Shown: one piece after another, positions 8,532-18,251 of the stretch | Position numbering within the stretch: the stretch's first letter is position 1 | Layout: the number at the start of each line of letters is the position of its first letter | Assembly: GCA_002716625.1 (NCBI GenBank) | Contig: PBAS01000055.1 | Span: 29,642-93,641 of the forward strand | Length of the DNA stretch: 64,000 bases | Reading direction: 5' to 3' | From: Phycisphaeraceae bacterium | GTDB taxonomy: Bacteria; Planctomycetota; Phycisphaerae; Phycisphaerales; Phycisphaeraceae | Position numbers and translations under genes: made by a program | Notes under the pieces: model-generated | What the model saw: the letters and a program-made list of their open reading frames with translations, nothing else | Told to the model about the DNA's origin: nothing | Database searches by the model: none

Positions 8532-11500
8532 GTGGTGGACAGTGCAACAGCGGGAAGTCTGATGCGACCAGCAATTAACTCCTGCCAACAAGAACCGTCC
8601 AGATTCCTCAAGGCCAAAAACGACCATGTGTATCTCAGATATACACCCCTTTTCATTGCTGTTTGTTTACTCTTAACATTTGGTGTCACCATTGGACTTG
8701 CCAACGATGCACCAAATATTGTGCTCATTATTGCTGACGATCAATCATGGAACTCGACATCGGTCGCCATGGACCCCGACATTTCTCATTCCGGAAGTGA
8801 TTTCCACCAAACACCAAATATCCAATCACTTGCCAACGAAGGCATGCGTTTCAGTAAAGCTTATGTATCCCCATTGTGTCGACCGTCACAAATGGCGTTA
8901 CAAACAGGCAAGAGTCCGGCCCAGCTGCAAATTACCGACAATGGTCAAGATACACAATTTTCTCTGATGGCACCCCGACCTGCAGATACCCCACGCCATG
9001 AAGTATCCATTGGCCAACGAATCCTGGAAACCAATCCAAATTATCGAACAGGTCATTTTGGAAAGTATGCCGCCAGTTCTGCGGGATGGGGACATGTTGA
9101 TAAAACGATCGTGGATCGACGGTATAGTGAAATCCCAGACGTGCAAGACCCAAAGACCATGTTCACCTTTGCTGCAAGCGCAAACGAATTCATTGAAACA
9201 AGTGTCAATGAAAACAGGCCCTTCTACATTCAGTTTACGCACAATGGGGTTAAGTCACCGATAAGCACACTACCTGAAACATTTCACAAATACGAAGGGT
9301 TGACCAAAGGCATCCGTCACCAAAGCTCCTCGTATGCCGCCATGACCGAAGATCTAGACACCGCGGTGGGCATGGCACTTGACAAGTTACAACAGTTGAA
9401 TATTGCGGATAACACCTATGTGATCTACACCTCGGATAATGGAGGTGCCGGTGGACCAAATATACCTGATGAAGCATGGAATTATCCACTTTCTGGGAAA
9501 AAAGGAAGCCTGCAAGAAGGGGGGATTCGGGTGCCCCTGATCATCAAAGGACCTGGCATCCAACCCAATACCGTCAGTGATGTCCCCACTATCGTGATGG
9601 ATCTATTTCCAACAATTAGCGAACTGGCCGGCACCACCTACCCACTACATGAGGGCATAGAAGGAACCAGCCTGGTCCCAGTTTTAATGAATGGTGGACA
9701 ACTTCCACCGCAAACCCAGACACTACAGCGCCAATACGCAGAAAATGGAGAGCTGTTCTTTCATAGCACCGAGGGCATATTCCCCCATTCCGCCATTATC
9801 GATGGAGATTACAAGTTGGTGAAGAAATATGGCATGACAATCGGCACATTACTTACAAGTACCGATCCGAATGCTACTGCCCACTGGACACCCAAGTTGA
9901 AGATGGGTGGTGATTATGAAATCTACACATGGCTTGGCGCAAAAGATGGTTCAGGTGAACTCGATCTAGATTCCCAAGCAAATTACACCATCGAGCATGC
10001 CGACGGACAATCACTTGTGACGATTGATCAAAATGTCGCCTCGGGACAATGGAAGCTTCTGGGAACGTTTGATTTAAATCCCCATGAAGCGCATGGTGTC
10101 ACGCTTGCAGTTTCTAACGCCACGCCTAACGGCTCTATTGCTGACGCGGTTCGATTTGTACCTGTCCGTGGCCGAGCAATGCCCATTACCATTGAACGAC
10201 AGGATGCTGAATTCAGCCGAACAGGTGAGTGGCGCGTCGCCATGGGTCTCGATACATACAGCAATCTCGGCCGGCGCTATACTTTACGCCTGCTTGACCT
10301 TTCGAATGACCTGTCTGAAACCACGGATCTTGCCGCACAATTCCCTGAACTGGCCGCAGAACTGGAAGAGAAACTGAACAAATGGCAACGAGCCGCTGAC
10401 GCATCACTCATGTACGACATAGCTGGAAAAACCCAGTTGGTATGGGATGGCGAATTCCCGGGACAGCAGGGTGACGTGGAACTAGCCATCCTAGAGGCCA
10501 GCATGGGCACAACACGGCCGCAAAGTGATTTTAATTCTGATGGAATAGTTGATGAACTGGATCGAAAACTCAAACTTACTGATGTTTCTGCTACATGGCG
10601 ATCCACGGTTGATGTTGAATACAAAAATCGGGAAACATGGTATCAGTTGGATAATAGCAAGGACATAAATCGCCAACCCCAACATGTCATGGTCCATCCT
10701 CATCAACCATTTTTGCCAACAAAAGCATTCCGATTTGATGGTGATGACGGCATGGAACGCGTGCATTTTTCCGTACCCTACAGTGATCACTCGGCAACAT
10801 TTGAGTTCTGGCTTCGCCTGGATTCGCTTGACCAGGAGCACATGCTCTTTGAAACGGGGCATACCGCCCAGGGCCTATCAGTCACAATTGGCGATGCTGA
10901 CAGTGACGGCGAATTCGATGATGTTCATTTTCGGGCAAAGGCGCCGGGGTCGAGTGTTATTACGGCCACCTCAGAACTTGACCGCTTCACTGATCCAACA
11001 CGTGACTTTATCCAGGTTGTTGCGGTTATCAGCAATGATTTAAATGACCGGTATGCAGAAATATATATCAATGGATCTTTATTTGACCGCACTGAAGGTC
11101 TTGCAAACATAAACTGGGACCACACAAACAAAGCAGGCCTGGGTCTTGCTGGCGGCTCCAAGGTGGGCGGCGATAGTGGCATCGGCAAACTACCCTTTAC
11201 TGAAAGCGGCTTTCATGGTGATCTTGCCTTCATGCGTTATTACAACGAGGCTATCAACGCCCATGAAGTACTCAACAATTACAACCTGATGCTCGCCCAT
11301 GTAGGCACAGGAATCGTATCTACCTCCGGTGATGTCACCTTGCCCACCGAAAGACCCGGTGATGTCCGCCCCGGGGCCCATACTGGCGATCAAGTCATTT
11401 CGGTACTCCAGGAACGCACTGATCAGTTGAATAATGCATTACCAGTCGATCTACTACCCTCTAGCAACCAGACGTACGGAAAAGGCGGGCTGACTACCGG

Positions 11501-12152
11501 ATTTGATGGTGTTCTGGACGCGGGCATTTTATTGACCAGCTACCTGTTGCATTTTGATCCACAATCTGACCCCAATACCACACAGACCACACTTGGTTCG
11601 ATTACCTTTGATCGCGCGATCCGCGGCATTCTTTTCACAGATGAATCCCTGCAAATAACTGATCCATTGCTTGGTACCATTGGTCAATATCCCATTGCTA
11701 ATCGTAATGCAGATCTGGAGAATGATACGCTGGCCCTGTCCGATGATCTTCGCACACTCACGTTGACACTGAATGCCACCGCACAGGAAATCATTGAACT
11801 GCGTGTCCTCACCTCTGCCGCCCCCGGTGATGCCAACTCGGATGGCTTGGTCGACATCATGGATCTAGCCATCCTTGGCGCAAATATAAATGCGGACATG
11901 GCCATCCTTGGTGAAAATATAAATACTGATGATCGCTTATGGATACACGGTGACTTTAATTTTGATGGTGCAGTTGATGTCGAAGACCTGGCGATCCTAG
12001 GGACTCACTGGACTAACCTGAATGAAATTCCTCTGGCAGGTGCTACGGCCGCTTCAGGATCAGACAACCTGGTTCCGGAGCCAAGTTCATGCGCTATCAT
12101 GATCGCGCTTTTGTTTTCTGTAATCCGTCCAACCCCACATCGGCACAGTTAG
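8532..12152 (+). CDS. PEP-CTERM sulfatase-like protein with golvesin-type, LamG-like and dockerin-like modules
   Basis: Large exported protein (1206 residues from a GTG at 8532; GTG at 8628 or ATG at 8562 are alternative starts just before the signal peptide). Order of domains: signal peptide (about 35-57); sulfatase fold (59-440, metal sites IADDQSW and YTSDNGG); an inserted golvesin/Xly-type carbohydrate-binding-like domain (about 450-545, ANYTIEHADG to IADAVRFVPV); sulfatase C-terminal subdomain (to about 625); an EF-hand/dockerin-like loop DFNSDGIVDELD; a concanavalin/LamG-like domain (about 730-900); dockerin-like repeats (about 1105-1175); and PEP-CTERM VPEPSS plus hydrophobic and basic tail. 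The nucleophile site reads CRPSQ (116-120) instead of CxPxR, so formylglycine formation is doubtful. It is probably sorted to the cell surface by exosortase. Confidence 0.88.
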   Translation: MVDSATAGSLMRPAINSCQQEPSRFLKAKNDHVYLRYTPLFIAVCLLLTFGVTIGLANDAPNIVLIIADDQSWNSTSVAMDPDISHSGSDFHQTPNIQSLANEGMRFSKAYVSPLCRPSQMALQTGKSPAQLQITDNGQDTQFSLMAPRPADTPRHEVSIGQRILETNPNYRTGHFGKYAASSAGWGHVDKTIVDRRYSEIPDVQDPKTMFTFAASANEFIETSVNENRPFYIQFTHNGVKSPISTLPETFHKYEGLTKGIRHQSSSYAAMTEDLDTAVGMALDKLQQLNIADNTYVIYTSDNGGAGGPNIPDEAWNYPLSGKKGSLQEGGIRVPLIIKGPGIQPNTVSDVPTIVMDLFPTISELAGTTYPLHEGIEGTSLVPVLMNGGQLPPQTQTLQRQYAENGELFFHSTEGIFPHSAIIDGDYKLVKKYGMTIGTLLTSTDPNATAHWTPKLKMGGDYEIYTWLGAKDGSGELDLDSQANYTIEHADGQSLVTIDQNVASGQWKLLGTFDLNPHEAHGVTLAVSNATPNGSIADAVRFVPVRGRAMPITIERQDAEFSRTGEWRVAMGLDTYSNLGRRYTLRLLDLSNDLSETTDLAAQFPELAAELEEKLNKWQRAADASLMYDIAGKTQLVWDGEFPGQQGDVELAILEASMGTTRPQSDFNSDGIVDELDRKLKLTDVSATWRSTVDVEYKNRETWYQLDNSKDINRQPQHVMVHPHQPFLPTKAFRFDGDDGMERVHFSVPYSDHSATFEFWLRLDSLDQEHMLFETGHTAQGLSVTIGDADSDGEFDDVHFRAKAPGSSVITATSELDRFTDPTRDFIQVVAVISNDLNDRYAEIYINGSLFDRTEGLANINWDHTNKAGLGLAGGSKVGGDSGIGKLPFTESGFHGDLAFMRYYNEAINAHEVLNNYNLMLAHVGTGIVSTSGDVTLPTERPGDVRPGAHTGDQVISVLQERTDQLNNALPVDLLPSSNQTYGKGGLTTGFDGVLDAGILLTSYLLHFDPQSDPNTTQTTLGSITFDRAIRGILFTDESLQITDPLLGTIGQYPIANRNADLENDTLALSDDLRTLTLTLNATAQEIIELRVLTSAAPGDANSDGLVDIMDLAILGANINADMAILGENINTDDRLWIHGDFNFDGAVDVEDLAILGTHWTNLNEIPLAGATAASGSDNLVPEPSSCAIMIALLFSVIRPTPHRHS
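11853..11927 (+). repeat. Short imperfect tandem duplication inside the dockerin-like region
   Basis: Two adjacent units, beginning at about 11853 and 11895, both encode an (M)DLAILGxNIN-type heptad: MDLAILGANIN followed by MAILGENIN. The second unit looks like a recent copy with a few substitutions. It expands the calcium-binding, dockerin-like tail of the sulfatase-like protein. Confidence 0.6.
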
Positions 12153-12172
12153 CGGCAACCCACTTCAAAATA

Positions 12173-13705
12173 TTAGTCTGCCTGCAGTTTTCGACGAAGA
12201 ATCTTACCCGTAGAGTTACGAGGTAATTGATCAATATGCCTTATCTCTCGGGGGACTTTATACCCAGCTAACTGCTGGCGACACCATGCACGCAGTTGGG
12301 TGTCATCAACATGCGACCCTTCCTTTACCTCGACATACGCCAAAGGTACTTCCCCGCGAATGGGGTCTGGCTTACCAATGATTGCTGAATCTTTAACCAA
12401 CTCATGCTTGTTGAGCACCTCCTCAATCTCCCGCGGAAACACATTTTCTCCACTAATAATCAGCATCTCTTTCTTGCGGCCTGTGATATACAGGTAACCA
12501 TCATCATCGACATGCCCAATATCACCTGAACGGAAATACCGCGGCGCCAAATTCTCCCCATTACGGTTATTCGACCGCAAATCAACAAATACTTGCGCTG
12601 TTTGTCTGGGCAAATGGTAATAGCCCGCCATTACATTCTTCCCCGCAATCAGGATTTCCCCATCTTGGTTAGCATCCAAAAGCTTATCATGATCATCCAC
12701 AATGCGGATATCAACACCGGGCAATGCTGGACCGACTGAATTTATGCGATTCTGTGCCGGTGTACACCAATTGGTAATCGGCGCGGTCTCGGTCAGACCA
12801 TAGCCTTCATACACACGAAGTCCATATTGATCGAGTAATGCCTCAAATGTGGCATTCGGTAAGGGCTCACCACCGGAAATAGCCAAACGGATCGATACAA
12901 AGTCCCCCAACTCGATGTCTTTCACGCTTAACAACGCACTGAACATCGATGGAATCGCCATAAATACATCCGGTTGGTAACGTTTTATCAACCTCACAAT
13001 CTGCTTCGGGACAAAACGAGCAGTATAGACCACGCACGAACCAACACGTAGTGGCAACAACGTTAATCCCGTTAATCCAAAGCTGTGAAATTGCGGCAGG
13101 ACCCCCAAAAATATGTCGGCCTGAGTTAATTGTGCATGCTCAATGGCCGCGTCTACATTTGCTTCAAAATTCTCGTGGCTGAGCATCACGCCCTTGGGAC
13201 GGGCCGATGTTCCGGATGTATAAAGAATCACAGCCAGATCGTCGCCTGAATAGATTGGGGGCCAACGCAATGGTGGTAGACCCGTCACGTCAATCTGATC
13301 CAGAAAGATGCGATGAATGTCATCCGGGATAGGGCCCTGCCCCCCACTGCCTGCAGTTCCCCATTGCTGGCCCATATAATCTAACATGGGTCCTACTGTT
13401 ATAATGGTGTCGATATCACTGTCGGCAATCACATACCCAAGTTCATCGGGCTTGAGCATATAGTTAAGTGGAACCACAACGCGTCTAGCAAGCCAGGCAC
13501 CAAGCAATGCTATGGGAAATGCTCCACTGGTTGGCAACAAGATGCCAATATGTTTGCGATCTGTTGTCGCATCAATCTGATCGGCAACAAACATAGCGCC
13601 ACCGATCACTTGGCCGTAGGTATATTCCCGCTGGTCATCAATCACCGCAGTCTGATGCATCCGGCGTAATGACTGGCGGAGGATTGAGAAAAGGATGCTC
13701 ATCAA
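12173..13705 (-). CDS. AMP-dependent acyl-CoA synthetase/ligase
   Basis: ANL-superfamily enzyme of 510 residues that activates a carboxylic acid with ATP to an acyl-adenylate, then usually to acyl-CoA. The P-loop-like motif ILYTSGTSARPKGVMLS is at about residues 161-177. The A5 motif YGLTETAP is near 302. The A8 hinge ITGRKKEMLIISGENVFP is near 414, and the catalytic C-terminal lysine lies in RNSTGKILRR close to the end. It resembles long-chain fatty acid-CoA ligases, but the acyl substrate is not certain. It converges on the PEP-CTERM sulfatase gene (20-base gap) and is divergent from the SPOR lipoprotein gene with only 27 bases between starts. Confidence 0.88.
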   Translation of the reverse strand: MMSILFSILRQSLRRMHQTAVIDDQREYTYGQVIGGAMFVADQIDATTDRKHIGILLPTSGAFPIALLGAWLARRVVVPLNYMLKPDELGYVIADSDIDTIITVGPMLDYMGQQWGTAGSGGQGPIPDDIHRIFLDQIDVTGLPPLRWPPIYSGDDLAVILYTSGTSARPKGVMLSHENFEANVDAAIEHAQLTQADIFLGVLPQFHSFGLTGLTLLPLRVGSCVVYTARFVPKQIVRLIKRYQPDVFMAIPSMFSALLSVKDIELGDFVSIRLAISGGEPLPNATFEALLDQYGLRVYEGYGLTETAPITNWCTPAQNRINSVGPALPGVDIRIVDDHDKLLDANQDGEILIAGKNVMAGYYHLPRQTAQVFVDLRSNNRNGENLAPRYFRSGDIGHVDDDGYLYITGRKKEMLIISGENVFPREIEEVLNKHELVKDSAIIGKPDPIRGEVPLAYVEVKEGSHVDDTQLRAWCRQQLAGYKVPREIRHIDQLPRNSTGKILRRKLQAD

Positions 13706-13732
13706 TTTTATCGCGTTAAACTAGTACACCTA

Positions 13733-14563
13733 ATGATACTAAACTTGACCACGAATATCCCAAAACCATACCAACCGACAAAGCGATTTCGGAACCTTGT
13801 CACCAATCACGTTCTATGGGTTCTCCTGTGCTTGTTTGCCGGTTGTGCAACACACGTTCCAGTGCCTGATGCTTATCAGGCACTGGATGCCGGACAACAT
13901 GCGATGGCATACCGGATTGCCAAGCAGGTGTACCATGCGCCTAATTCCAGCATCGGTAGCGCAGACCGTCACCTGGCCGCCTATGCAGCGGGGTTAGCCG
14001 CCTACCGTCTTAAACAATACACAACAGCACAACGATATCTTGAGTCAGCAACCGGGAGTAGCAACCGGCATCTTTCCGGTGATGCCTATGCCACAATCGG
14101 GCTAATACATCACCGGCTTGGGCGACTTCACAGGGCAAGCAATGCGTTCATTGCTGCCAGCAAACGACTATCCGGAGAAAACCGAGCTAAATCCTATTAC
14201 TTCGCCGCGGTCGTAGAAAACAAACTCGGCTCAACGGCAAAAGCAATGACCTACCTCACACTCTCTAAGAGCCTAACCCGTGACCATGCCCTTAAACAAC
14301 GGATCAACCTTGAACAAAACCAGACCGGATTCACGGTCCAAGCTGGCGCGTTCCGTTCGCAATCACGTGCCCACGATCAGGTGAAACACGTTAACCAGCG
14401 GGCGGGCACCCAAGGAATCGGCAGAGCACGACTTGTACAGGCTGATCGTGGCCCATTAACACTATGGCTCGTTCAGATCGGTCACTTCTCCACTTTTGCA
14501 ACAGCAGAGCGTGCAAGAAAATTGCTCCACCTTCCTGATACAAGAGTCGTGCCAAGATTCTAG
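13733..14563 (+). CDS. Lipoprotein with TPR-like repeats and C-terminal SPOR domain
   Basis: 276-residue envelope protein. A signal peptide ends in the lipobox LFAGC (Cys at about residue 38), so the mature protein should be lipid-anchored. Residues 45-200 form helical repeats of TPR type (ALDAGQHAMAYRIAKQ, GLIHHRLGRLHRASNAF). The C terminus from about 204 matches a SPOR domain: FTVQAGAFRSQSRAHDQVK and a second strand LWLVQIGHFSTFATAE. SPOR domains bind denuded peptidoglycan glycans at division sites, so a role at the septum or in cell-wall remodelling is likely. A perfect 11-bp inverted repeat lies inside the gene at 13859-13886. Confidence 0.82.
   Translation: MILNLTTNIPKPYQPTKRFRNLVTNHVLWVLLCLFAGCATHVPVPDAYQALDAGQHAMAYRIAKQVYHAPNSSIGSADRHLAAYAAGLAAYRLKQYTTAQRYLESATGSSNRHLSGDAYATIGLIHHRLGRLHRASNAFIAASKRLSGENRAKSYYFAAVVENKLGSTAKAMTYLTLSKSLTRDHALKQRINLEQNQTGFTVQAGAFRSQSRAHDQVKHVNQRAGTQGIGRARLVQADRGPLTLWLVQIGHFSTFATAERARKLLHLPDTRVVPRF
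13859..13886. repeat. Perfect 11-bp inverted repeat with 6-base loop, inside a coding region
   Basis: Left arm CCAGTGCCTGA (13859-13869), loop TGCTTA, right arm TCAGGCACTGG (13876-13886). It encodes VPDAYQALD of the SPOR lipoprotein just after the lipobox. In RNA it would form a stable stem within the first 50 codons. Confidence 0.8.
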
Positions 14564-14660
14564 AAACATCTGTTTGTGGAACACGATTTCCTAATAAAAC
14601 CCAGATTCTTCATGATTGGATCCAAGCTTGAGTTTCAATTCTTAACCATCTTCAGCAATA

Positions 14661-14676
14661 TGCCTTCCGGAAGGCA
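14661..14676. terminator. Short palindrome between convergent genes, possible bidirectional terminator
   Basis: TGCCTTCCGGAAGGCA is a perfect 16-base palindrome that could fold as a 6-bp stem with a 4-base loop. It sits in the gap between the SPOR lipoprotein gene and the ManD-like gene, which converge. There is no clear U tract, so the terminator role is tentative. Confidence 0.3.
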
Positions 14677-14700
14677 AGGAATACATGCGGATTTTCCACC

Positions 14701-15918
14701 TCACCACCGCATTACAGAACCATCCTGCCTGCGCATATCGCCTAACTGCCTGGGTACAGCATTTGTCACCGGATACTTTTTCGCTAATTCCTCATTAACT
14801 TCAATCCCCCACCCCGGCGCCTCATTCGCCCACAAGTATCCATCCTTTTCCTGTGGAGCACCCCCAAAAATTTCGAGCGCAGCTTCATCATATCCAGGCC
14901 ATTCCTGGATACCGAAATTCGGACATGTTAAATCCAATGCAAGATTCGCTGCGTGACCAATCGGCGATACATCCCGAGGCCCATGCCATGCCGTCTTGAT
15001 CCCAAATGCTTCGCATACCGTGGCGATTTTCCGCGCCACGCTTAATCCGCCGGCCAATGAAATATGAACCCGGATAAAATCAATGAGGCGGTTTGATATT
15101 AGTGGCATCCACTCGTGTGGACTGTGAAACTTTTCACCTATGGCAATGGGTGTTGAGCACTGGTTACGGAGAATATCAAAGTAACCCAGATCCTCCGCCG
15201 CCAATGGATCCTCAATGAAATAGAGGTCATAGGGCTCGAGCTGTTTACATAGAACCACCGCCTCGGCAGGTGATACACACTCATGGATGTCATGCAGAAG
15301 ATTCACCTTGTCACCGCAGTGGTTTCTCACCGTATCTATCATTGAAATTGTTTCTCGCATATAAATGCGCGGCTCGAACAGCATAGTGCTATCTGCGGTG
15401 GCACTTGTTTTTTCAGGTTGACCTGTACCACGCATGTGAACTCGCACATTCCGATATCCTTGCCTCATAAAGTCAAGCGCAGATTCAGCAACCGCCTCCG
15501 GTGTTCGGCCCGCCGCATGACGGTAGACATCTGCGGCATTTCGACATTTCCCCCCCAGCAACTGATATACCGGCATTCCCGCCCGCCGTCCCTTGATATC
15601 CCACAACGCCTGGTCCATACCGCTGAGAGCATTGTTGAGAACTGGACCACTTCGATACACACTGCTCAGATATGCTGCCTGCCAGATATCCTCAATGCAA
15701 TCAGGATCTTTCCCCATGAGAAATGGCCGCAGATATTCCTCAACAATCGTCTGGACTGCCAGCAGCCTCGTTGTCATTGAAGCGCAACCGTAACCATATA
15801 AGCCCGGCTGATCGGTTTCGATCTTCACAACCCCCAAATTGTCATGTTGAATAGCTATACCAATGAACTTGACATCGGTAATCTTTGCCGGTTTTAGTCC
15901 CATGAGACAACCACTCAT
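14701..15918 (-). CDS. Enolase-superfamily dehydratase of the ManD/RspA type
   Basis: 405-residue enzyme of the mandelate racemase/enolase superfamily, which abstracts an alpha proton from sugar acids using a bound magnesium ion. It is closest by eye to D-mannonate dehydratase ManD: the capping domain GPVLNNALSGMDQALWDIKGR, metal-ligand region LLHDIHECVSP, YFIEDPLAAEDLGYF, IGEKFHSPHEW, and the ManD-type C-terminal WHGPRDVSPIGHAANLALD. Some ManD-like proteins have only very low activity, so the substrate (mannonate, gluconate or other) is uncertain. The start could be 15918 or the Met at 15903. It follows the fumarate reductase flavoprotein gene by 11 bases on the same strand, an unusual pairing. 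Confidence 0.83.
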   Translation of the reverse strand: MSGCLMGLKPAKITDVKFIGIAIQHDNLGVVKIETDQPGLYGYGCASMTTRLLAVQTIVEEYLRPFLMGKDPDCIEDIWQAAYLSSVYRSGPVLNNALSGMDQALWDIKGRRAGMPVYQLLGGKCRNAADVYRHAAGRTPEAVAESALDFMRQGYRNVRVHMRGTGQPEKTSATADSTMLFEPRIYMRETISMIDTVRNHCGDKVNLLHDIHECVSPAEAVVLCKQLEPYDLYFIEDPLAAEDLGYFDILRNQCSTPIAIGEKFHSPHEWMPLISNRLIDFIRVHISLAGGLSVARKIATVCEAFGIKTAWHGPRDVSPIGHAANLALDLTCPNFGIQEWPGYDEAALEIFGGAPQEKDGYLWANEAPGWGIEVNEELAKKYPVTNAVPRQLGDMRRQDGSVMRW

Positions 15919-15929
15919 ATGATGAGCGC

Positions 15930-17729
15930 CTACTGTGCAGAATTTTCTTTACTGAGTCCCGAGTCGGCACCATAGGTGCGTTTTGCTGGTGGCCACTTCG
16001 TGATTGTCACGGGTTTGTAATCGATGCGCGGCTTGGCATCGTCGCCATCGTGATAAGTCATCGAATGATTCAAGAACTTTTCGTCATCACGGCCAGTGTA
16101 GTCAAGACGTTGATGAGAACCGCGCGACTCGGTTCTCGCTAATGCTGAATGGGCAATTGCCTGCGCAACATCAATCATGTAATCCAGCTCGATGGCTGCT
16201 GTAAGTTCCGTATTAAAACTAAGCGTATGATCATCCAGTGACAACTTCTTGAACCGTTCCCGCAACTCTGCAAGCTTGTTACAGGTCGCGGTCAAGGACT
16301 TTTCATCCCTGTAAATGCCCGCACCACCCTCCATTGCTTCATGCATTTCATTTCGAATTGTTACGATCCGCTCGGTTCCACCTGTTTTATTGATGTAATC
16401 GCGGCTAATTCTTTTTTGTTCATCATCAGCCTGCTTCTCAAGGGTGTTGACATTGACTTCAGGGTTGTCGGTGGCATAACGAGCCGCCCCATGGCCAGCA
16501 CGGGCGCCAAAAACCAACAGCTCTGTCAAAGAGTTGGACCCAAGGCGATTGGCACCATTAAGTGATACACAGGCACATTCACCCGCTGCAAACAATCCGC
16601 TAATTGATGTGGCGCCTTCGATGTCTGTATCAATCCCCCCCATCACATAATGCACGACCGGCCGGACCGGAATGGGCTCGTGAACAGGATCCACACCGGC
16701 ATAATTTGTTGAAAGCTCGCGGACAAACGGAATCTTCTTATCGATCTTCTTTTTTCCCAAATGCCGCAAATCCAAATAGACCACATGCCCATATTTAGTC
16801 TCGATCGTGTTCCCCTTCTCCATCTCATGGATAAAACATTGGCTTAACTTGTCACGCGGTCCCAATTCCATAGTTCGCTTTTGTGGATGGCTTGGATCGT
16901 TCACGTCAAGTGGATTACCCAGGTCATAATCCTTTAAATATCGATCGCCGTGCTTGTTCACCAAGATCCCACCTTCGCCTCGTGATGCTTCTGTAATCAG
17001 GATGCCGGTCCCGGGTAGGCCTGTTGGATGGTATTGGATAAACTCCATGTCCTTGAGTGCCACGCCAGCACGGTAGGCCATCGACATACCATCCCCATTC
17101 TTGATTGCGCCATTGGTGGTAAATGGGAATACACGACCCGCCCCACCGGTACAGATGATGACCGATTTTCCCAAGACTGCATGCATCTGGCCCGTGCGAA
17201 GTTCTATTGCTGCCGTACCACAACACCGGCCTTCGTCGATTAGAAGTTTTGTGGCAAAGTGTTCGTCATAACGTGTGATATTCTTGTATTTCAAGGTGGT
17301 CTGAAACAATGAATGGAGCATATGGAACCCGGTTTTGTCCGCAGCAAACCAGGTGCGCTCAATCTTCATCCCGCCAAAAGGACGCACCGCGACGGATCCA
17401 TCGGGATCACGACTCCAAGGGCAGCCCCAATGCTCCAGTTGGAGCATCTCGCGTGGCGCTTCATTGACAAACAGTTCAACTGCATCCTGGTCGGCAAGCC
17501 AATCTGAGCCACTAATTGTGTCATAGATATGATCCTCAAGACTATCATTTGGCTTAATCACCGCAGCAGCACCGCCTTCAGCTGCCACTGTGTGGCTACG
17601 CATGGGATAGACCTTGGAGACCATGGCCACAGAAAATTGGGGATTGTGCTCAGCAATTGCAATAGCAGCACGTAAACCTGCACCACCGCCACCAACAATA
17701 ACCACATCATGGATAACCGAATTAGACAA
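15930..17729 (-). CDS. frdA: Fumarate reductase/succinate dehydrogenase flavoprotein subunit (FrdA-type)
   Basis: FAD-containing subunit that interconverts fumarate and succinate. The sequence follows E. coli FrdA closely by eye: the FAD-binding [15 protein letters not shown] near the N terminus, then [13 protein letters not shown] with the flavin-linking His, [18 protein letters not shown]-like [42 protein letters not shown] and [15 protein letters not shown] choose the TTG at 17729 because AGAGG lies 7 bases upstream; a GTG at 17747 in the same frame would add six residues. The gene is about 599 codons, normal for the family. The iron-sulfur and membrane subunits that normally sit beside it are absent here. 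Confidence 0.9.
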   Translation of the reverse strand: MSNSVIHDVVIVGGGGAGLRAAIAIAEHNPQFSVAMVSKVYPMRSHTVAAEGGAAAVIKPNDSLEDHIYDTISGSDWLADQDAVELFVNEAPREMLQLEHWGCPWSRDPDGSVAVRPFGGMKIERTWFAADKTGFHMLHSLFQTTLKYKNITRYDEHFATKLLIDEGRCCGTAAIELRTGQMHAVLGKSVIICTGGAGRVFPFTTNGAIKNGDGMSMAYRAGVALKDMEFIQYHPTGLPGTGILITEASRGEGGILVNKHGDRYLKDYDLGNPLDVNDPSHPQKRTMELGPRDKLSQCFIHEMEKGNTIETKYGHVVYLDLRHLGKKKIDKKIPFVRELSTNYAGVDPVHEPIPVRPVVHYVMGGIDTDIEGATSISGLFAAGECACVSLNGANRLGSNSLTELLVFGARAGHGAARYATDNPEVNVNTLEKQADDEQKRISRDYINKTGGTERIVTIRNEMHEAMEGGAGIYRDEKSLTATCNKLAELRERFKKLSLDDHTLSFNTELTAAIELDYMIDVAQAIAHSALARTESRGSHQRLDYTGRDDEKFLNHSMTYHDGDDAKPRIDYKPVTITKWPPAKRTYGADSGLSKENSAQ

Positions 17730-18251
17730 GGAAATACCTCTTTTCACTTTGCTTGATTACTATGGATCAGTACGCATGCGCCATGATGACGGTTTGCCCA
17801 ATCCGATTCCAACCGAATACATTCCTCTAGGCTTATATTGCTACTGTGGGACATTCTGGCGACCATACCCTTCCCCCGAAAATCATCGAAACCCTTCGTC
17901 CAAGCCGCATTGTGACTCATCCGAAGACGGAACCGAATGCTGCCGTTCCCTAGTGATATTTATCCATTTGGGTCATATTTGTAAAAAACCGTACCTCATC
18001 CATTTTTCAATTACCCGCATGGCCTCATTGCCTGCCTACCATCACATCAGCCACATGGTCATACCGCGGCAGTCCCAAAGCTTACCGACTTTCCACTTTG
18101 GCCAAAAGCGAGCAACCCATGAACCGCCCTTCATGCAGACGCCACTACCGAGGCCACCGAAGTTCCCGCCGGCCAACATCTCCGGTTTCAGGGCATACTG
18201 GAGATCCGCATCACCACGAGAGTTAGGGCTTGTGGCATAACGGTCACTCTA
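17730..18251. other. Intergenic region upstream of frdA, no convincing gene
   Basis: About 520 bases. The plus strand is open for some 200 codons (17614-18240), but the translation is low-complexity, rich in Pro, His and Ser, overlaps frdA antisense and resembles no family, so I do not call it a gene. On the minus strand the frames are broken. No sdhB/sdhC-like segment, tRNA or clear promoter was seen. Confidence 0.4.

Noticed and set aside
17614..18240. Long plus-strand open frame (208 codons) upstream and antisense to frdA
   Set aside because: Translation is Pro/His/Ser-rich without domain-like text, it begins inside frdA antisense, and there is no ribosome site. Probably chance.
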